DNA of 64,000 nt from Lacticaseibacillus rhamnosus (GCF_900636965.1 NZ_LR134331.1:2232001-2296000), one strand, 5' to 3'. Shown: positions 27,033-35,127, numbered from the stretch's first letter. A program made the numbers and translations. Notes: generated from the sequence alone by a model not told the origin.

Positions 27033-27479
27033 TTATTTTGTTTTGACAATCAGAACATCACACGGAGCCGTGCGGTTAACGTATTCTGTCACCGAACCGA
27101 CTAATACGCGCTCAACTGCATTCAAACCGGTTGCGCCGATCACGATCAAGTCGTTGTGATGGTCGTGAGGAAAGTCGGTTGCGATAACTGTCTTAGGGTT
27201 CCCAAACCGGATATGGATGTCCACATCTGTCAGGCCGGTTTGCTTTGCCTGATCCTTCAAGTTCTCTAAATATTCCTGTGCGTCCTGTGTCAGCTGATAA
27301 ACTGCATCACCTGAGATCATGCCGCCGTAACTGCCGATAAATTGTTTGGTATCAAGCACATTTAACACATCCAAATGTGCTTGATTGGCCAATGCAACTT
27401 TAACTGCCTTGTTGAAAGCTAATTCAGCTTCCTTCGATCCGTCTACAGGTACCAGCAAGCGATCATATTCTTGATCCAT
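27033..27479 (-). CDS. Universal stress protein, UspA family
   Basis: A 148-residue alpha/beta protein with the ATP-binding signature G-2x-G-9x-G-S exact in GATGLNAVERVLVGS near the C-terminus, and the N-terminal LLVPVDGS strand. ATG 27479 is preferred; GTG 27488 lies only 2 bases from the AGGA. A near-consensus promoter precedes it, and a perfect 11-bp inverted repeat lies just upstream of that promoter. Divergent from an XRE regulator. The family protects cells in stationary phase and stress by an unclear mechanism. Confidence 0.93.
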   Translation of the reverse strand: MDQEYDRLLVPVDGSKEAELAFNKAVKVALANQAHLDVLNVLDTKQFIGSYGGMISGDAVYQLTQDAQEYLENLKDQAKQTGLTDVDIHIRFGNPKTVIATDFPHDHHNDLIVIGATGLNAVERVLVGSVTEYVNRTAPCDVLIVKTK

Positions 27480-27511
27480 TCCGCTCACATCCTAACTTTC
27501 TAATTAACTTA

Positions 27512-27540
27512 AGCATAGAACGGTGAGGAAACGAATACAA
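27512..27540 (-). promoter_or_regulatory. Promoter of uspA
   Basis: TTGTAT, a 17-base spacer and TATGCT on the minus strand, 33 bases before the ATG. Confidence 0.75.
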
Positions 27541-27555
27541 GAAATAAATTTGCAC

Positions 27556-27590
27556 TTTTACATGGTAATCTATCTTCACACCATGTAAAA
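27556..27590. promoter_or_regulatory. Perfect inverted repeat upstream of uspA, candidate operator
   Basis: TTTTACATGGT and ACCATGTAAAA are exact reverse complements, 13 bases apart. They lie 16 bases upstream of the uspA -35 box in an AT-rich divergent region shared with an XRE regulator. No T-run follows either arm, which argues against a terminator. Confidence 0.55.
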
Positions 27591-27684
27591 TATATGCCAG
27601 TAACATCCTTGAAGCATTAACATACAACTTGCAGAATGGCTATCATTATTTATTAAAATATGCTTTACTTTTGCGGTTTTATGA

Positions 27685-27712
27685 TTGATTTAATGCGTAA
27701 TGATGCTATATT
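27685..27712 (+). promoter_or_regulatory. Promoter of the XRE regulator gene
   Basis: TTGATT, a 16-base spacer and TATATT, giving an untranslated leader of about 65 bases. Confidence 0.7.
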
Positions 27713-27783
27713 AAAGTGAGTAAGCTGAATTCTTAATTTTTAAAAATTTGGCGTTCAAAATGAAAAGAAGCGTGGTGAAATTA

Positions 27784-28173
27784 ATGATTACAAATGGTGT
27801 TGGCAGTGTTTTACGACAAATCCGTAAAAGTCGTGGCGAATCAATTGTAGAAGTTGCAAAGGCAACCCATACTTCCCCGGCAAGCTTTACCAAGTGGGAA
27901 AATGATCAAACAATTCCAAGTGAACGCAGTATTCGTAAACTTGCAGAATACTATCAAACCGACCCACTGGAATTGCTCGGTGTTGCATACCCTGATAAGT
28001 ATGCGAAACAGCAAGAACAGGAAAAAGCAGCTGCAGAAGGCTCAACGATCCGCATTGAAGATCTCATCGGAAACAATTCCGTTTTGACCTACAACGGCTC
28101 GCCGCTTTCTTCAGGAACCAAGTCACTCGTCGCAGCATTCATTGCTGGTCTTATTATTTCACAGCCTGAATAG
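27784..28173 (+). CDS. XRE family helix-turn-helix regulator
   Basis: A 129-residue protein. The HTH_3 domain covers residues about 5-62 (VLRQIRKSRG, VEVAKATHTSPASFTKWEND, LAEYYQTDPLELLGV). A charged linker (KQQEQEKAAAEGS) leads to a C-terminal segment with SLVAAFIAGLIIS. The ATG at 27784 has only a weak GTGGTG site; in-frame starts at 27748 and 27760 are not better. It stands alone between uspA (divergent) and a palindromic repeat array. Target unknown; the inverted repeat at 27556 is a candidate operator. Confidence 0.83.
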   Translation: MITNGVGSVLRQIRKSRGESIVEVAKATHTSPASFTKWENDQTIPSERSIRKLAEYYQTDPLELLGVAYPDKYAKQQEQEKAAAEGSTIRIEDLIGNNSVLTYNGSPLSSGTKSLVAAFIAGLIISQPE

Positions 28174-28190
28174 TTGTTCGAAGTGATGAA

Positions 28191-28218
28191 GGAGTCGTCT
28201 GAAAACGGCTCTTTTTTT
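28191..28218 (+). terminator. Terminator of the XRE regulator gene
   Basis: GGAGTCGT pairs imperfectly with ACGGCTCT around CTGAAA and is followed by seven T residues. The repeat array starts at its last base. Confidence 0.75.
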
Positions 28219-28344
28219 GTGAGCGCGAGCCGGCGCGGTTAGAAGTCGGAGTGTAAGCGGCCTTAGCCGTGATGGCCGGTCTTTGGCCATTGCGGCTAAG
28301 GTCCTTACACGCAGACTTCTGCGCCGGGGAGCGCGTTATGGAAA
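28219..28344 (+). repeat. Palindromic repeat, tandem unit 1 of 3
   Basis: 126-bp unit starting GTGAGCGCGAGCCGGCGCG. Outer arm GAAGTC/GACTTC, inner stem CCTTAGCCG/CGGCTAAGG, all paired. The centre is TGATGGCC then GGCCATTGC. Confidence 0.93.
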
Positions 28345-28470
28345 GTGAGCGCGAGCCGGCGCGCTTAGGGATCGGAGTGTAAGTGGCCTTGGGCGTGATG
28401 GCCGGGCTTTGGCCATTGCGACCAAGGTCCTTACACGTAGATCCCTGCGCCGGGGAGCGCGTTATGGAAA
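28345..28470 (+). repeat. Palindromic repeat, tandem unit 2 of 3
   Basis: 126-bp unit with the same frame but outer arm GGGATC/GATCCC and inner stem CCTTGG/CCAAGG, so both arms changed together compared with unit 1. Confidence 0.93.
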
Positions 28471-28590
28471 GTAAGCGCGAGCCGGCGCGCTTAGAAGTCG
28501 GAGTGTAAGCGGCCTTAAGCGTGATGGCCCGGTCTTGGCCATTGCACTTAAGGTCCTTACACTCCGATCCCTACGCCGATAAACGCGAGA
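28471..28590 (+). repeat. Palindromic repeat, tandem unit 3 of 3
   Basis: Inner stem CCTTAAG/CTTAAGG is paired. The outer arms are GAAGTC and GATCCC, which do not match, as if the left half came from a unit-1-like copy and the right half from a unit-2-like copy. The end is degenerate. Confidence 0.88.
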
Positions 28591-28614
28591 TCGTCACGAA
28601 AAACTATTCAGCCG

Positions 28615-28644
28615 TTGCTGGTCACCATCCATTTCGCGTATACT
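28615..28644 (+). promoter_or_regulatory. Promoter of the tyrosine phosphatase gene
   Basis: TTGCTG, an 18-base spacer and TATACT, starting 24 bases past the repeat array. Confidence 0.6.
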
Positions 28645-28678
28645 AAAGTCAAACGTTTTCACGATGGAGGAATTAAAT

Positions 28679-29467
28679 TTGGAACCATTTGTTCTTAATA
28701 TCAAAAACGGCCTCAACTTTCGCGATCTTGGTGGGTACAAGACGAAATCAGGTCAAGTGATTAAATCACGTAAAATTATTCGCTCTGCCAGATTAAGTGA
28801 ACTGTCAGATGACGACTTGCAATATCTGGCAGACTATGGCCTGACAACCGATGTCGATTTTCGGTCTCCGGAAGAACAAGCAGCCGAACCTGATCGTTAT
28901 CCCGAAAACACGACTTATCATTTCGTCCCGGTTTTCCCAACAGATGAAACCAAAAGCAGCGAACAAGCCGATGCTCTACAAAAAAGTTTTTCACGCGATC
29001 CCCACGCTGGCTTTGAAAATATGGTCAAAACTTATGCCGATATTGTCAAAATGCCTTCCGCGCAAAAAGCTTATCGGCAGTTCTTTGATATCCTTTTAAG
29101 TCATCAGGAAAATGACGGTGCTGTTTTATTTCATTGCACGGCTGGTAAAGATCGCACCGGCATGGGCGCCGTTTATTTGCTGTCAGCATTAGGCGTTGAC
29201 GGCCACACCATTCGCCAAGACTATCTGGCAACCAACGATCTTATTCAGCCAATGGTCGAGAAAAATCTTGCTGCCGCTCGCAAACGCGGTGCAACTGATG
29301 CTTTGCTTGCCAACATTCGCGATCTCGGCACGGTCTCCGGTGCATTTCTTGATAGCGCCTTAGCCACCATTGATGCTGAATATGGCAACATGCACAATTA
29401 CCTGAAGGAAGCCTTGCAATTAACCGACGCCGAAAAGCGTGATTTACGCGAACTTTATCTTCAGTAA
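28679..29467 (+). CDS. Tyrosine-protein phosphatase, Y_phosphatase3 type
   Basis: A 262-residue cytoplasmic phosphatase. The N-terminal NFRDLGGY and the active-site loop HCTAGKDRTG (Cys153, Arg159 counted from the TTG start) are those of the LipA/IphP-like family, which acts on phosphotyrosine and sometimes phosphoinositides. TTG 28679 is the likely start because GGAGG lies 7 bases upstream; ATG 28664 overlaps that site. Single gene with its own promoter and a terminator at 29595. Confidence 0.9.
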   Translation: MEPFVLNIKNGLNFRDLGGYKTKSGQVIKSRKIIRSARLSELSDDDLQYLADYGLTTDVDFRSPEEQAAEPDRYPENTTYHFVPVFPTDETKSSEQADALQKSFSRDPHAGFENMVKTYADIVKMPSAQKAYRQFFDILLSHQENDGAVLFHCTAGKDRTGMGAVYLLSALGVDGHTIRQDYLATNDLIQPMVEKNLAAARKRGATDALLANIRDLGTVSGAFLDSALATIDAEYGNMHNYLKEALQLTDAEKRDLRELYLQ

Positions 29468-29557
29468 TTAGCGCCAAAATCGTCATATTCTGTTCACATT
29501 TTAGCGGTACTTTAACATCGTCGTGAAAAGCGATATTCACCTCCTGCCCATTATCCT

Positions 29558-29587
29558 GCACTTTCCGAAGTTAAATCAGGGAAGTGC
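29558..29587. other. Hairpin before the terminator at 29595
   Basis: GCACTTTCC pairs with GGGAAGTGC (one wobble) around a 12-base loop, 8 bases before the T-run terminator. Possibly part of a composite 3' end. Confidence 0.45.
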
Positions 29588-29594
29588 GTAATGT

Positions 29595-29631
29595 AAAAGC
29601 GCTGTTCGGCCTAGCCGCATGGCGCTTTTTG
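29595..29631 (+). terminator. Terminator downstream of the phosphatase gene
   Basis: AAAAGCGC pairs with GCGCTTTT with inner CGGC/GCCG pairing, followed by T residues. It lies 128 bases past the stop. Confidence 0.8.
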
Positions 29632-29694
29632 TCTATTAAAATGACTGTATCATAATGCGTTCACCGACGTAGGAATTTACAGCATTGCGATTTT

Positions 29695-29723
29695 TTGCGT
29701 TCGTCAGGTCATTTAGCTAAAAT
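29695..29723 (+). promoter_or_regulatory. Promoter of queG
   Basis: TTGCGT, a 17-base spacer and TAAAAT, 32 bases before the queG ATG. Confidence 0.65.
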
Positions 29724-29755
29724 AATGGCAAACACCATTGTTAGGGGTGGCGCTC

Positions 29756-30898
29756 ATGGATCTTAAAGCTACGATTAAGCAGCACGCCAAAGATCTGGGT
29801 ATTGACAAAATCGGGTTTACGACAGCCGATAACTTTGCTGCATTAAAACCAAGCCTTTTGGCACAAAAAGCTGCCGGCCACACAACTGGCTTTGAACACC
29901 AGAATCTGGACGAGCGGCTCTATCCGGATAAAATTTTCGACCAACCGCAAAGTATTATCGCCATTGCGCTGGCTTATCCCTCGAAAATTCACGACCGACC
30001 ACCACGAACCGGTCCCAAACGTGGGCGCTTTGCTCGTGCCAGCTGGGGAATTGATTATCACACGGTTCTCGACCGGAAAATGGCAGCACTCATTCGCTTT
30101 ATTAAAAAAACCGCCAAGTCACAGACTGATATCCGCTTTAAACCCATGGTCGATACCGGCGAACTAATTGATGTGGCAGTTGCCCAACGAGCAGGGCTGG
30201 GTTTTATCGGTAAAAATGGTTTATTAATTACACCCGAGTTCGGTTCCTATGTCTATTTAGGCGAAATCATAACCAATATTAAATTTGCCCCTGATGAACC
30301 CATGTCATGTCAATGCGGCACATGCACCCGCTGTATCGACTTTTGTCCACCGCATGCTTTACTCGGCGACGGTCGAATGAACGGACAACGCTGCTTATCT
30401 TACCAGACACAGACAAAAGGGTTTATGGACCCGGAATTTCGGCCAATGATTCGCAATGTTTTATACGGCTGTGATATTTGTCAGCAAGTGTGCCCGTTCA
30501 ACAAAGGCAAAGATTTTCACGTTCATCCTGAAATGGAGCCTGACCCGGATACTGTCATGCCGGAATTGATCCCGATGCTGACGCTAAGCAATAAAGGATT
30601 CAAAAACCGATTCGGGAAGCTTGCCGGTGCCTGGCGGGGAAAAAAGCCCTTGCAACGTAATGCGATCATTGCTCTTGTCAATCTCCACGATCGCAGTGCC
30701 GTCCCTCATTTGCTTGAGGTGATCGATACCGATCCCCGCCCCATGATTCGCGCGACTGCCGCATGGGCTGTAAGCGAGCTTGCCGCAACCCCAAATGCTG
30801 AATTGACAACATTCCTGGAGAAAGCGCAAGCAAAAGAAACCACTGCTTTGGCGCAGGCAGAATTTCAAAAAGCACTTGAGCGAATCGCGCAACGTTGA
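29756..30898 (+). CDS. queG: Epoxyqueuosine reductase
   Basis: A 380-residue cobalamin-dependent iron-sulfur enzyme. The N-terminal cobalamin-binding part includes [12 protein letters not shown] and a [10 protein letters not shown] loop. Two 4Fe-4S motifs follow ([15 protein letters not shown] and [10 protein letters not shown]), then a C-terminal HEAT-like stretch ([19 protein letters not shown]). It performs the last step of queuosine synthesis on tRNA. AGGGGTGG is 5 bases before ATG 29756. A small unknown gene follows. Confidence 0.95.
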   Translation: MDLKATIKQHAKDLGIDKIGFTTADNFAALKPSLLAQKAAGHTTGFEHQNLDERLYPDKIFDQPQSIIAIALAYPSKIHDRPPRTGPKRGRFARASWGIDYHTVLDRKMAALIRFIKKTAKSQTDIRFKPMVDTGELIDVAVAQRAGLGFIGKNGLLITPEFGSYVYLGEIITNIKFAPDEPMSCQCGTCTRCIDFCPPHALLGDGRMNGQRCLSYQTQTKGFMDPEFRPMIRNVLYGCDICQQVCPFNKGKDFHVHPEMEPDPDTVMPELIPMLTLSNKGFKNRFGKLAGAWRGKKPLQRNAIIALVNLHDRSAVPHLLEVIDTDPRPMIRATAAWAVSELAATPNAELTTFLEKAQAKETTALAQAEFQKALERIAQR

Positions 30899-30937
30899 GC
30901 ATGCTATAATAGAAAATAAAGATGAGAGGTGCCTATT

Positions 30938-31303
30938 TTGAAATTATATCAAGGACTTACCCAAGTACAGGTCAATGAAGAAATGGCCGATGATGCGCCA
31001 GACTTCAAGATCACAACCGATCTAGTTAAGCCGCTGCATTACGCGCCATCAGAACTCTATCATTACTTAGACGCTGTTTTGAAACCAGGTAGTCGGCACG
31101 ATCAAAACAACCTTAAATATGTCACAGATGCCGCCTTCATTGGTGAGAATTTTGACTTCAATTCGGTGCCTTTTACCGCTAAATTGAAAGATTTTGAGGC
31201 CAAGATGGCATTTGCCCGAAATCTGGTCAGCGATCTTAACCGCCACGTTGCCGTCAATATTAATACCCAAGACCATACGTTTGAGCTTTTGTTTGTCGAT
31301 TAA
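30938..31303 (+). CDS. Hypothetical protein, 121 residues
   Basis: A soluble protein starting at TTG 30938 (GAGAGGTG 6 bases upstream), with a TATAAT box at 30905-30910. Composition is balanced with no membrane helix or signal. It reads MKLYQGLTQVQVNEEMADDA and ends with a beta-rich stretch HVAVNINTQDHTFELLFVD. I do not recognise the family. It lies 39 bases behind queG and could be read from either its own promoter or queG's. Confidence 0.7.
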   Translation: MKLYQGLTQVQVNEEMADDAPDFKITTDLVKPLHYAPSELYHYLDAVLKPGSRHDQNNLKYVTDAAFIGENFDFNSVPFTAKLKDFEAKMAFARNLVSDLNRHVAVNINTQDHTFELLFVD

Positions 31304-31370
31304 TGACGTCATATCGACCAGTCATTCTTCCCGTTTTGATTGGCATTCGCCCATTGTCAAGAATAACTCT

Positions 31371-31423
31371 AAAAATACCGCAAGCCGATCACATGAAACG
31401 CCGATCAGGTTGCGGTATTTTTT
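31371..31423. terminator. Bidirectional terminator
   Basis: AAATACCGCAA pairs with TTGCGGTATTT, with A-run left and T-run right. It lies between the 30938 gene and bioY, which converge. Confidence 0.88.
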
Positions 31424-31450
31424 AATTGTTTAATTGATTGATGACCAAAT

Positions 31451-31993
31451 TCAGTTCTGGCGCAACGCCGGAATAACAGCGGTCAGTTGCTGAACAACTA
31501 ACACGGTCAGTGCCATTTTAAGCAAGTCGCCTGGAATATAAATCAGAACGCTTAAAATGGCAGGCACAAATCCGATACTGGTCGTGGCCGTTAGCCATAA
31601 TGCGCCCAAAAGTTCTGTCAGCAAAACGCCGCCAAATGTCATGCCGATTGCTTTTGTGAGCCAGAAATCCCGTTTCAGGAAATGCGTGATGCCCGCGTAC
31701 GCTAGCGGCGTCAGCAACCAGCCATACATAAAGCCGGCTGTCGGGCCCATAAAGACAGCAATGCCACCGCGTCCTCCAGTCAACACTGGCAATCCTAACG
31801 CAGCCAACGCCAGTAACATGCCGATCGTAATGGTTGCCGGACGCGTCGGCAATAACATGGCGACCAACATGACACCCATATTCTGTAAAACGATTGGTAC
31901 ACCCAAGAATCCAACGGTAATTGGTGGGGCAAATGCCAACCCGATTAATACAGCTAACAATAACCCCATCCGTGTCAACGTCTTTGTATGCAT
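31451..31993 (-). CDS. bioY: Biotin ECF transporter S component, BioY
   Basis: A 180-residue membrane protein with about six helices and the BioY pattern FLGVPIVLQNMGVML, GLPVLTGGRGG and GPTAGFMYGWL. ATG 31993 is preferred because AGGGTGG precedes it; the longer frame has no site. It binds biotin and works with the shared EcfAA'T energising module, which is not in this window. The single-gene arrangement is usual for group II ECF S-components. Confidence 0.93.
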   Translation of the reverse strand: MHTKTLTRMGLLLAVLIGLAFAPPITVGFLGVPIVLQNMGVMLVAMLLPTRPATITIGMLLALAALGLPVLTGGRGGIAVFMGPTAGFMYGWLLTPLAYAGITHFLKRDFWLTKAIGMTFGGVLLTELLGALWLTATTSIGFVPAILSVLIYIPGDLLKMALTVLVVQQLTAVIPALRQN

Positions 31994-32180
31994 GACGCCA
32001 CCCTTCCTGCTTTTGTATTTCATTAAGCATACCATGTTTTGTTTACAATTGATCAAAGAATTCGTTCATGGCCTGTCTCTTTAGTGTTCTTTTTAATCTG
32101 GTTAATTTAAACTGACGAACCATCGTGCCATCTCACTCAAGAACCATCGCTTAATTGCGTCAGCGCAAACACAACATGAC

Positions 32181-32213
32181 GCGGTACCCGGCGCAGAAGT
32201 CGGCTCGTGCTCA
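32181..32213 (-). repeat. Remnant of the palindromic repeat family
   Basis: CCCGGCGCAGAAGTC is joined directly to GGCTCGTGCTCA, so both ends of the unit remain but the whole centre is deleted. Confidence 0.65.
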
Positions 32214-32214
32214 A

Positions 32215-32249
32215 ATAAAAAATCGCGGATATTATCGTCATCCGCGATT
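32215..32249 (-). terminator. Terminator of tRNA-Asn
   Basis: AATCGCGGAT pairs with ATCCGCGATT; on the minus strand it is followed by a T-run. Confidence 0.9.
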
Positions 32250-32254
32250 AAGGC

Positions 32255-32326
32255 CTGCCCAGGCTGGATTCGAACCAGCGACCCTTTGATTAACAGTCAA
32301 GCATTCTACCACTGAACTACTGGGCA
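32255..32326 (-). tRNA. tRNA-Asn (GTT)
   Basis: 72 nucleotides on the minus strand. Acceptor stem TGCCCAG/CTGGGCA, D-arm AGTTCAGTGGTAGAA, anticodon loop CTGTTAA with anticodon GTT, and T-loop GGTTCGAATCC. CCA is not encoded. TATACT about 9 bases upstream is the probable -10 box, and a terminator follows within 6 bases. It stands alone. Confidence 0.95.
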
Positions 32327-32540
32327 ATAAGTATGTATAGTATATTCTCATGTTTCTTAGAGGAATGCAATACTTTTGTTTGAATTTCCGGCATTTTTTC
32401 AGATTCCTCTTAGACAAGGTGCTGACAGGTGCCGTACTTGCCTTGAATTTTGAGGTAGCATCGTGATCCCTCCTACCCGCTATCTCGTCACACATCGTTC
32501 ATCTTTTTCCTCTATAATGAACGTGAAAGGTTGTGAACCT

Positions 32541-33098
32541 ATGGAAACGCCATATCCTAATATGCAAGATAACCCCAACCTGCCAGTTGAATCAGGCGAT
32601 CATCAACCGATTTGGCAGGCACTCATCAAGAAAATGCCACCGTTGACTGACTTGCGCGTCCTTGTCATTCATTGTGGCGATGGCTGGTTTTGCCGTTATG
32701 CTTTGAACCACGGTGCGACAGCTGTTCTTGGGATTGACACCGATACCGAAGCCATTCAAAATGCGCGTGCAGCTGCGAGTTCTGATCGGCTCCGATACCG
32801 AATCATGCCCGATCGGTGGTTGAAATTGCTGACGGGTCCCTACGATTTGATTGTTGGCGCATTCGACCAATCGCCAGCGGAATTAAAAGCGATCACTCAG
32901 GTTCTTAGTGCCCTGCTGAATGCCAAAGGACAGTTAGTGGCTGCCGTTGCACCGCCAAAACAACCAACCGGTGATCAGTTAGCGGTCGAAGAACTGATCA
33001 GCTCACAATTGATCATTAATCGTTGGTACCAGGTTACCGACAAACGGCTGGCTGAAACCGCACAACTTTATCTACTACTGAGTTCACGGGTACATTAA
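32541..33098 (+). CDS. Class I SAM-dependent methyltransferase
   Basis: A 185-residue cytoplasmic protein. The SAM-binding motif I is VLVIHCGDGWFCRYAL, followed by the acidic motif GIDTD and a motif IV-like YDLIVGAFDQ. Target unknown; small-molecule or RNA/protein methylation cannot be told apart. ATG 32541 is chosen because a TATAAT box at 32512 puts the transcript start close upstream, making earlier in-frame starts unlikely. Monocistronic, with its own terminator. Confidence 0.82.
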   Translation: METPYPNMQDNPNLPVESGDHQPIWQALIKKMPPLTDLRVLVIHCGDGWFCRYALNHGATAVLGIDTDTEAIQNARAAASSDRLRYRIMPDRWLKLLTGPYDLIVGAFDQSPAELKAITQVLSALLNAKGQLVAAVAPPKQPTGDQLAVEELISSQLIINRWYQVTDKRLAETAQLYLLLSSRVH

Positions 33099-33124
33099 GC
33101 TTATCTCTCTAAAATCAACCACGT

Positions 33125-33176
33125 AAAAAGCACGCGTTAGCAATTCCTAATGCTAGGGAATTGACGCGTGCTTTTT
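33125..33176. terminator. Bidirectional terminator
   Basis: AAAAGCACGCGTTAGCAATTCC pairs over most of its length with GGGAATTGACGCGTGCTTTT. It lies between converging genes. Confidence 0.9.
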
Positions 33177-33210
33177 AAACTGATTTTAACTGATTAAAGT
33201 TTGCCGATGC

Positions 33211-34209
33211 TTAGTTGATCACTTCAACGGTTGCAGAAAGCACTCCGGCTGATGGAATGTCCTTACCCTGCATTGCGACGTCAAGCTGGCGCGGGTTGCT
33301 ATATGCAAATGAGCCAGTATCATTAACGGTTCGTTCTAACACTTGTCCGTTAGACATGGTGATTCGCAGCTTAGTACCTTTAGGGAAGACGCTCAGGTTT
33401 GCAGCCACACCTTCGTAACCCATGTTGCTACCTAAAACAGACGGGTCATAGAAACTAATTTTAAAAGTGCCCTTATTAGTTGATGTTTGGGTCGTCTGGG
33501 TTGCTGGTGCTTGCTGTTGTTGAACGGCAGCCTGAGATGCAGCTGCCTGCTGCTGTGCTTGTTGCTGAGCAGCGGCTTGCTGTTGTGCCTGTTGTTGAGC
33601 CGCAGCCTGTTGCTGAGCTTGTTGTTGCGCCTGCTGTTGAGCCGCAGCCTGAGCCGCGCTGGAAGCAGCAGCGTTGGATGCCGCAACGCTGGAAGCTGCA
33701 GCGCTTGATGCAGCGGCGCTTGAGGCAGCCGCATTAGAAGCTGCAGCACTTTGAGCAGCAGCATCGGATGCAGCCTGATTATTATCTGTGGATGTTTGCG
33801 CAACCTGTTCCGCAGTCGAGGTTGTCTGAGTTGGCACAGCAGTGGCATCAGCCTTCTTGGTCAATGATGATAATTGCTGCAAGGTGTTGATGCTCAAATA
33901 ACGTTCTGGAACCCAACCATGGTCAGATGTTTCGTACCAGATTTCTGCGTAAACTTTTTTACTATTAATAAATTTAAGATGTTCACCGGTTGCTACATAA
34001 CGCTTAACTTGCTGTCCCACAGTCGGTGAGGTCCAAACGGTTGTTGCACCGCCATTATAAGTGACATCAGCTTCAGTCTTATCACTGGCTGGTGCGCTGA
34101 CGGTGGTGTCAGTATCTTTCGTTGCCGCGTTAACGTGACCTGGTTTTGACAAGGCAACGGCAGATAAAGCAACGGCTGAGAATAATACTGTACTTAAGAG
34201 CTTTTTCAT
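33211..34209 (-). CDS. Secreted SH3b and 3D/RlpA-like protein with Ala/Gln repeat linker
   Basis: A 332-residue exported protein. The signal peptide covers residues 1-28 (cleavage near VNA). An SH3b-like domain spans about 45-110 (TTVWTSPTVG, ERYLSIN). A low-complexity linker at 144-240 is first AAASSAA-type, then QQQAQQQA-type. The C-terminal domain at 254-332 has YDP, NDTGSF and QLDVAM, resembling the 3D/double-psi beta-barrel fold of cell-wall acting proteins. ATG 34209 follows AGGAGG. It probably binds or processes peptidoglycan; the catalytic role is unproven. The linker DNA is repetitive and may vary in length between strains. Confidence 0.8.
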   Translation of the reverse strand: MKKLLSTVLFSAVALSAVALSKPGHVNAATKDTDTTVSAPASDKTEADVTYNGGATTVWTSPTVGQQVKRYVATGEHLKFINSKKVYAEIWYETSDHGWVPERYLSINTLQQLSSLTKKADATAVPTQTTSTAEQVAQTSTDNNQAASDAAAQSAAASNAAASSAAASSAAASSVAASNAAASSAAQAAAQQQAQQQAQQQAAAQQQAQQQAAAQQQAQQQAAASQAAVQQQQAPATQTTQTSTNKGTFKISFYDPSVLGSNMGYEGVAANLSVFPKGTKLRITMSNGQVLERTVNDTGSFAYSNPRQLDVAMQGKDIPSAGVLSATVEVIN

Positions 34210-34488
34210 GTTCGAGTTCCTCCTGAATTTGTGTGGTGACTTAACTAACTGTCGCTTAGTATAGTCAGTGAGTATTACGAACATGTATTCGGCGTGTTGC
34301 GTTTAGGTTAAGTTCTATGACAAAAGATTACATTAGATTACAGCTTTAACATAACAGTCGGCACAATCACCCTCATTTAGTCAGTGGTATCCAGCCTTCA
34401 ATCCGCAAGCAGGTCACCATTTAACCGCTACATAGCTACCTGGTTTCGTATTTGTTTACAGCTCGGAAACATGCTTCATCATTGTCGA

Positions 34489-35109
34489 TCATTTAAACAG
34501 CCGTTCTAAAATAGCCGTCAAAACCTGATGTCCCGGCTCTAGCAGTGCTTCGTTGACCGGCGCTTGCGGTTTATCAGCTACCGCGCCAATCGCTGTAATC
34601 ATTGCAGGCGTGACTTCCAAATGAAATTGCAAGCCCACAATCCGCTCATGATAAGCAAAGCCTTGCAGTGCGTGCTCATTTTCATACAGTATCTGACTGC
34701 CGGGTAATCGACTCATCGCTTCGCCGTGCCAATGGAAAACATTCAATAACGTCCCATCCGTTCCTTTTACTGTCCCGATGCCTTCCTCAGGTTTCGGCAT
34801 GCGATACACATTGGCGCCGAACGCTTTGGTAATTTGCTGTGCTCCAAGGCAGATACCTAAAACAGGCCGGTTAAGTTTGTTCAGACTGCGAATCAAAATC
34901 CGTTCAGCAGCAAGCCAATCGAGATCATCATTCACACTCATCGGCCCGCCAAGCACAATCAACCCATCAATATCAGCTGGATTTAACTGGGCAATTGGAT
35001 CGCCTTGGTCCGGTCGATAGGTGACTGTTTCAATCCCCTGATCTGCGGCCCATTCTTTAATCACCCCAAGATCTTCGGCATTTGCATGTTGCATGACTGT
35101 AAGCTTCAT
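34489..35109 (-). CDS. Class I glutamine amidotransferase
   Basis: A 206-residue stand-alone GATase1 domain. The nucleophile elbow is GICLGAQQ, and the His and Glu of the triad are in LQFHLEVT. An oxyanion-type GGPMSV loop is present. Related proteins are annotated as GMP-synthase-like, but no synthase domain is attached. The partner is unknown. It starts 18 bases after the PARG-like gene stops and so probably shares its transcript. Confidence 0.85.
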   Translation of the reverse strand: MKLTVMQHANAEDLGVIKEWAADQGIETVTYRPDQGDPIAQLNPADIDGLIVLGGPMSVNDDLDWLAAERILIRSLNKLNRPVLGICLGAQQITKAFGANVYRMPKPEEGIGTVKGTDGTLLNVFHWHGEAMSRLPGSQILYENEHALQGFAYHERIVGLQFHLEVTPAMITAIGAVADKPQAPVNEALLEPGHQVLTAILERLFK

Positions 35110-35127
35110 CCGCCCATCAGCTCTCCT

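Noticed and set aside
28219-28590. Possible CRISPR array
   Set aside because: The period is 126 bp with palindromic units and no short repeat-spacer pattern, and no cas genes are nearby.
31518-32084. Long overlapping frames around bioY on both strands
   Set aside because: bioY motifs fit one frame; the others are shadows with high Cys or Pro/Asn content.
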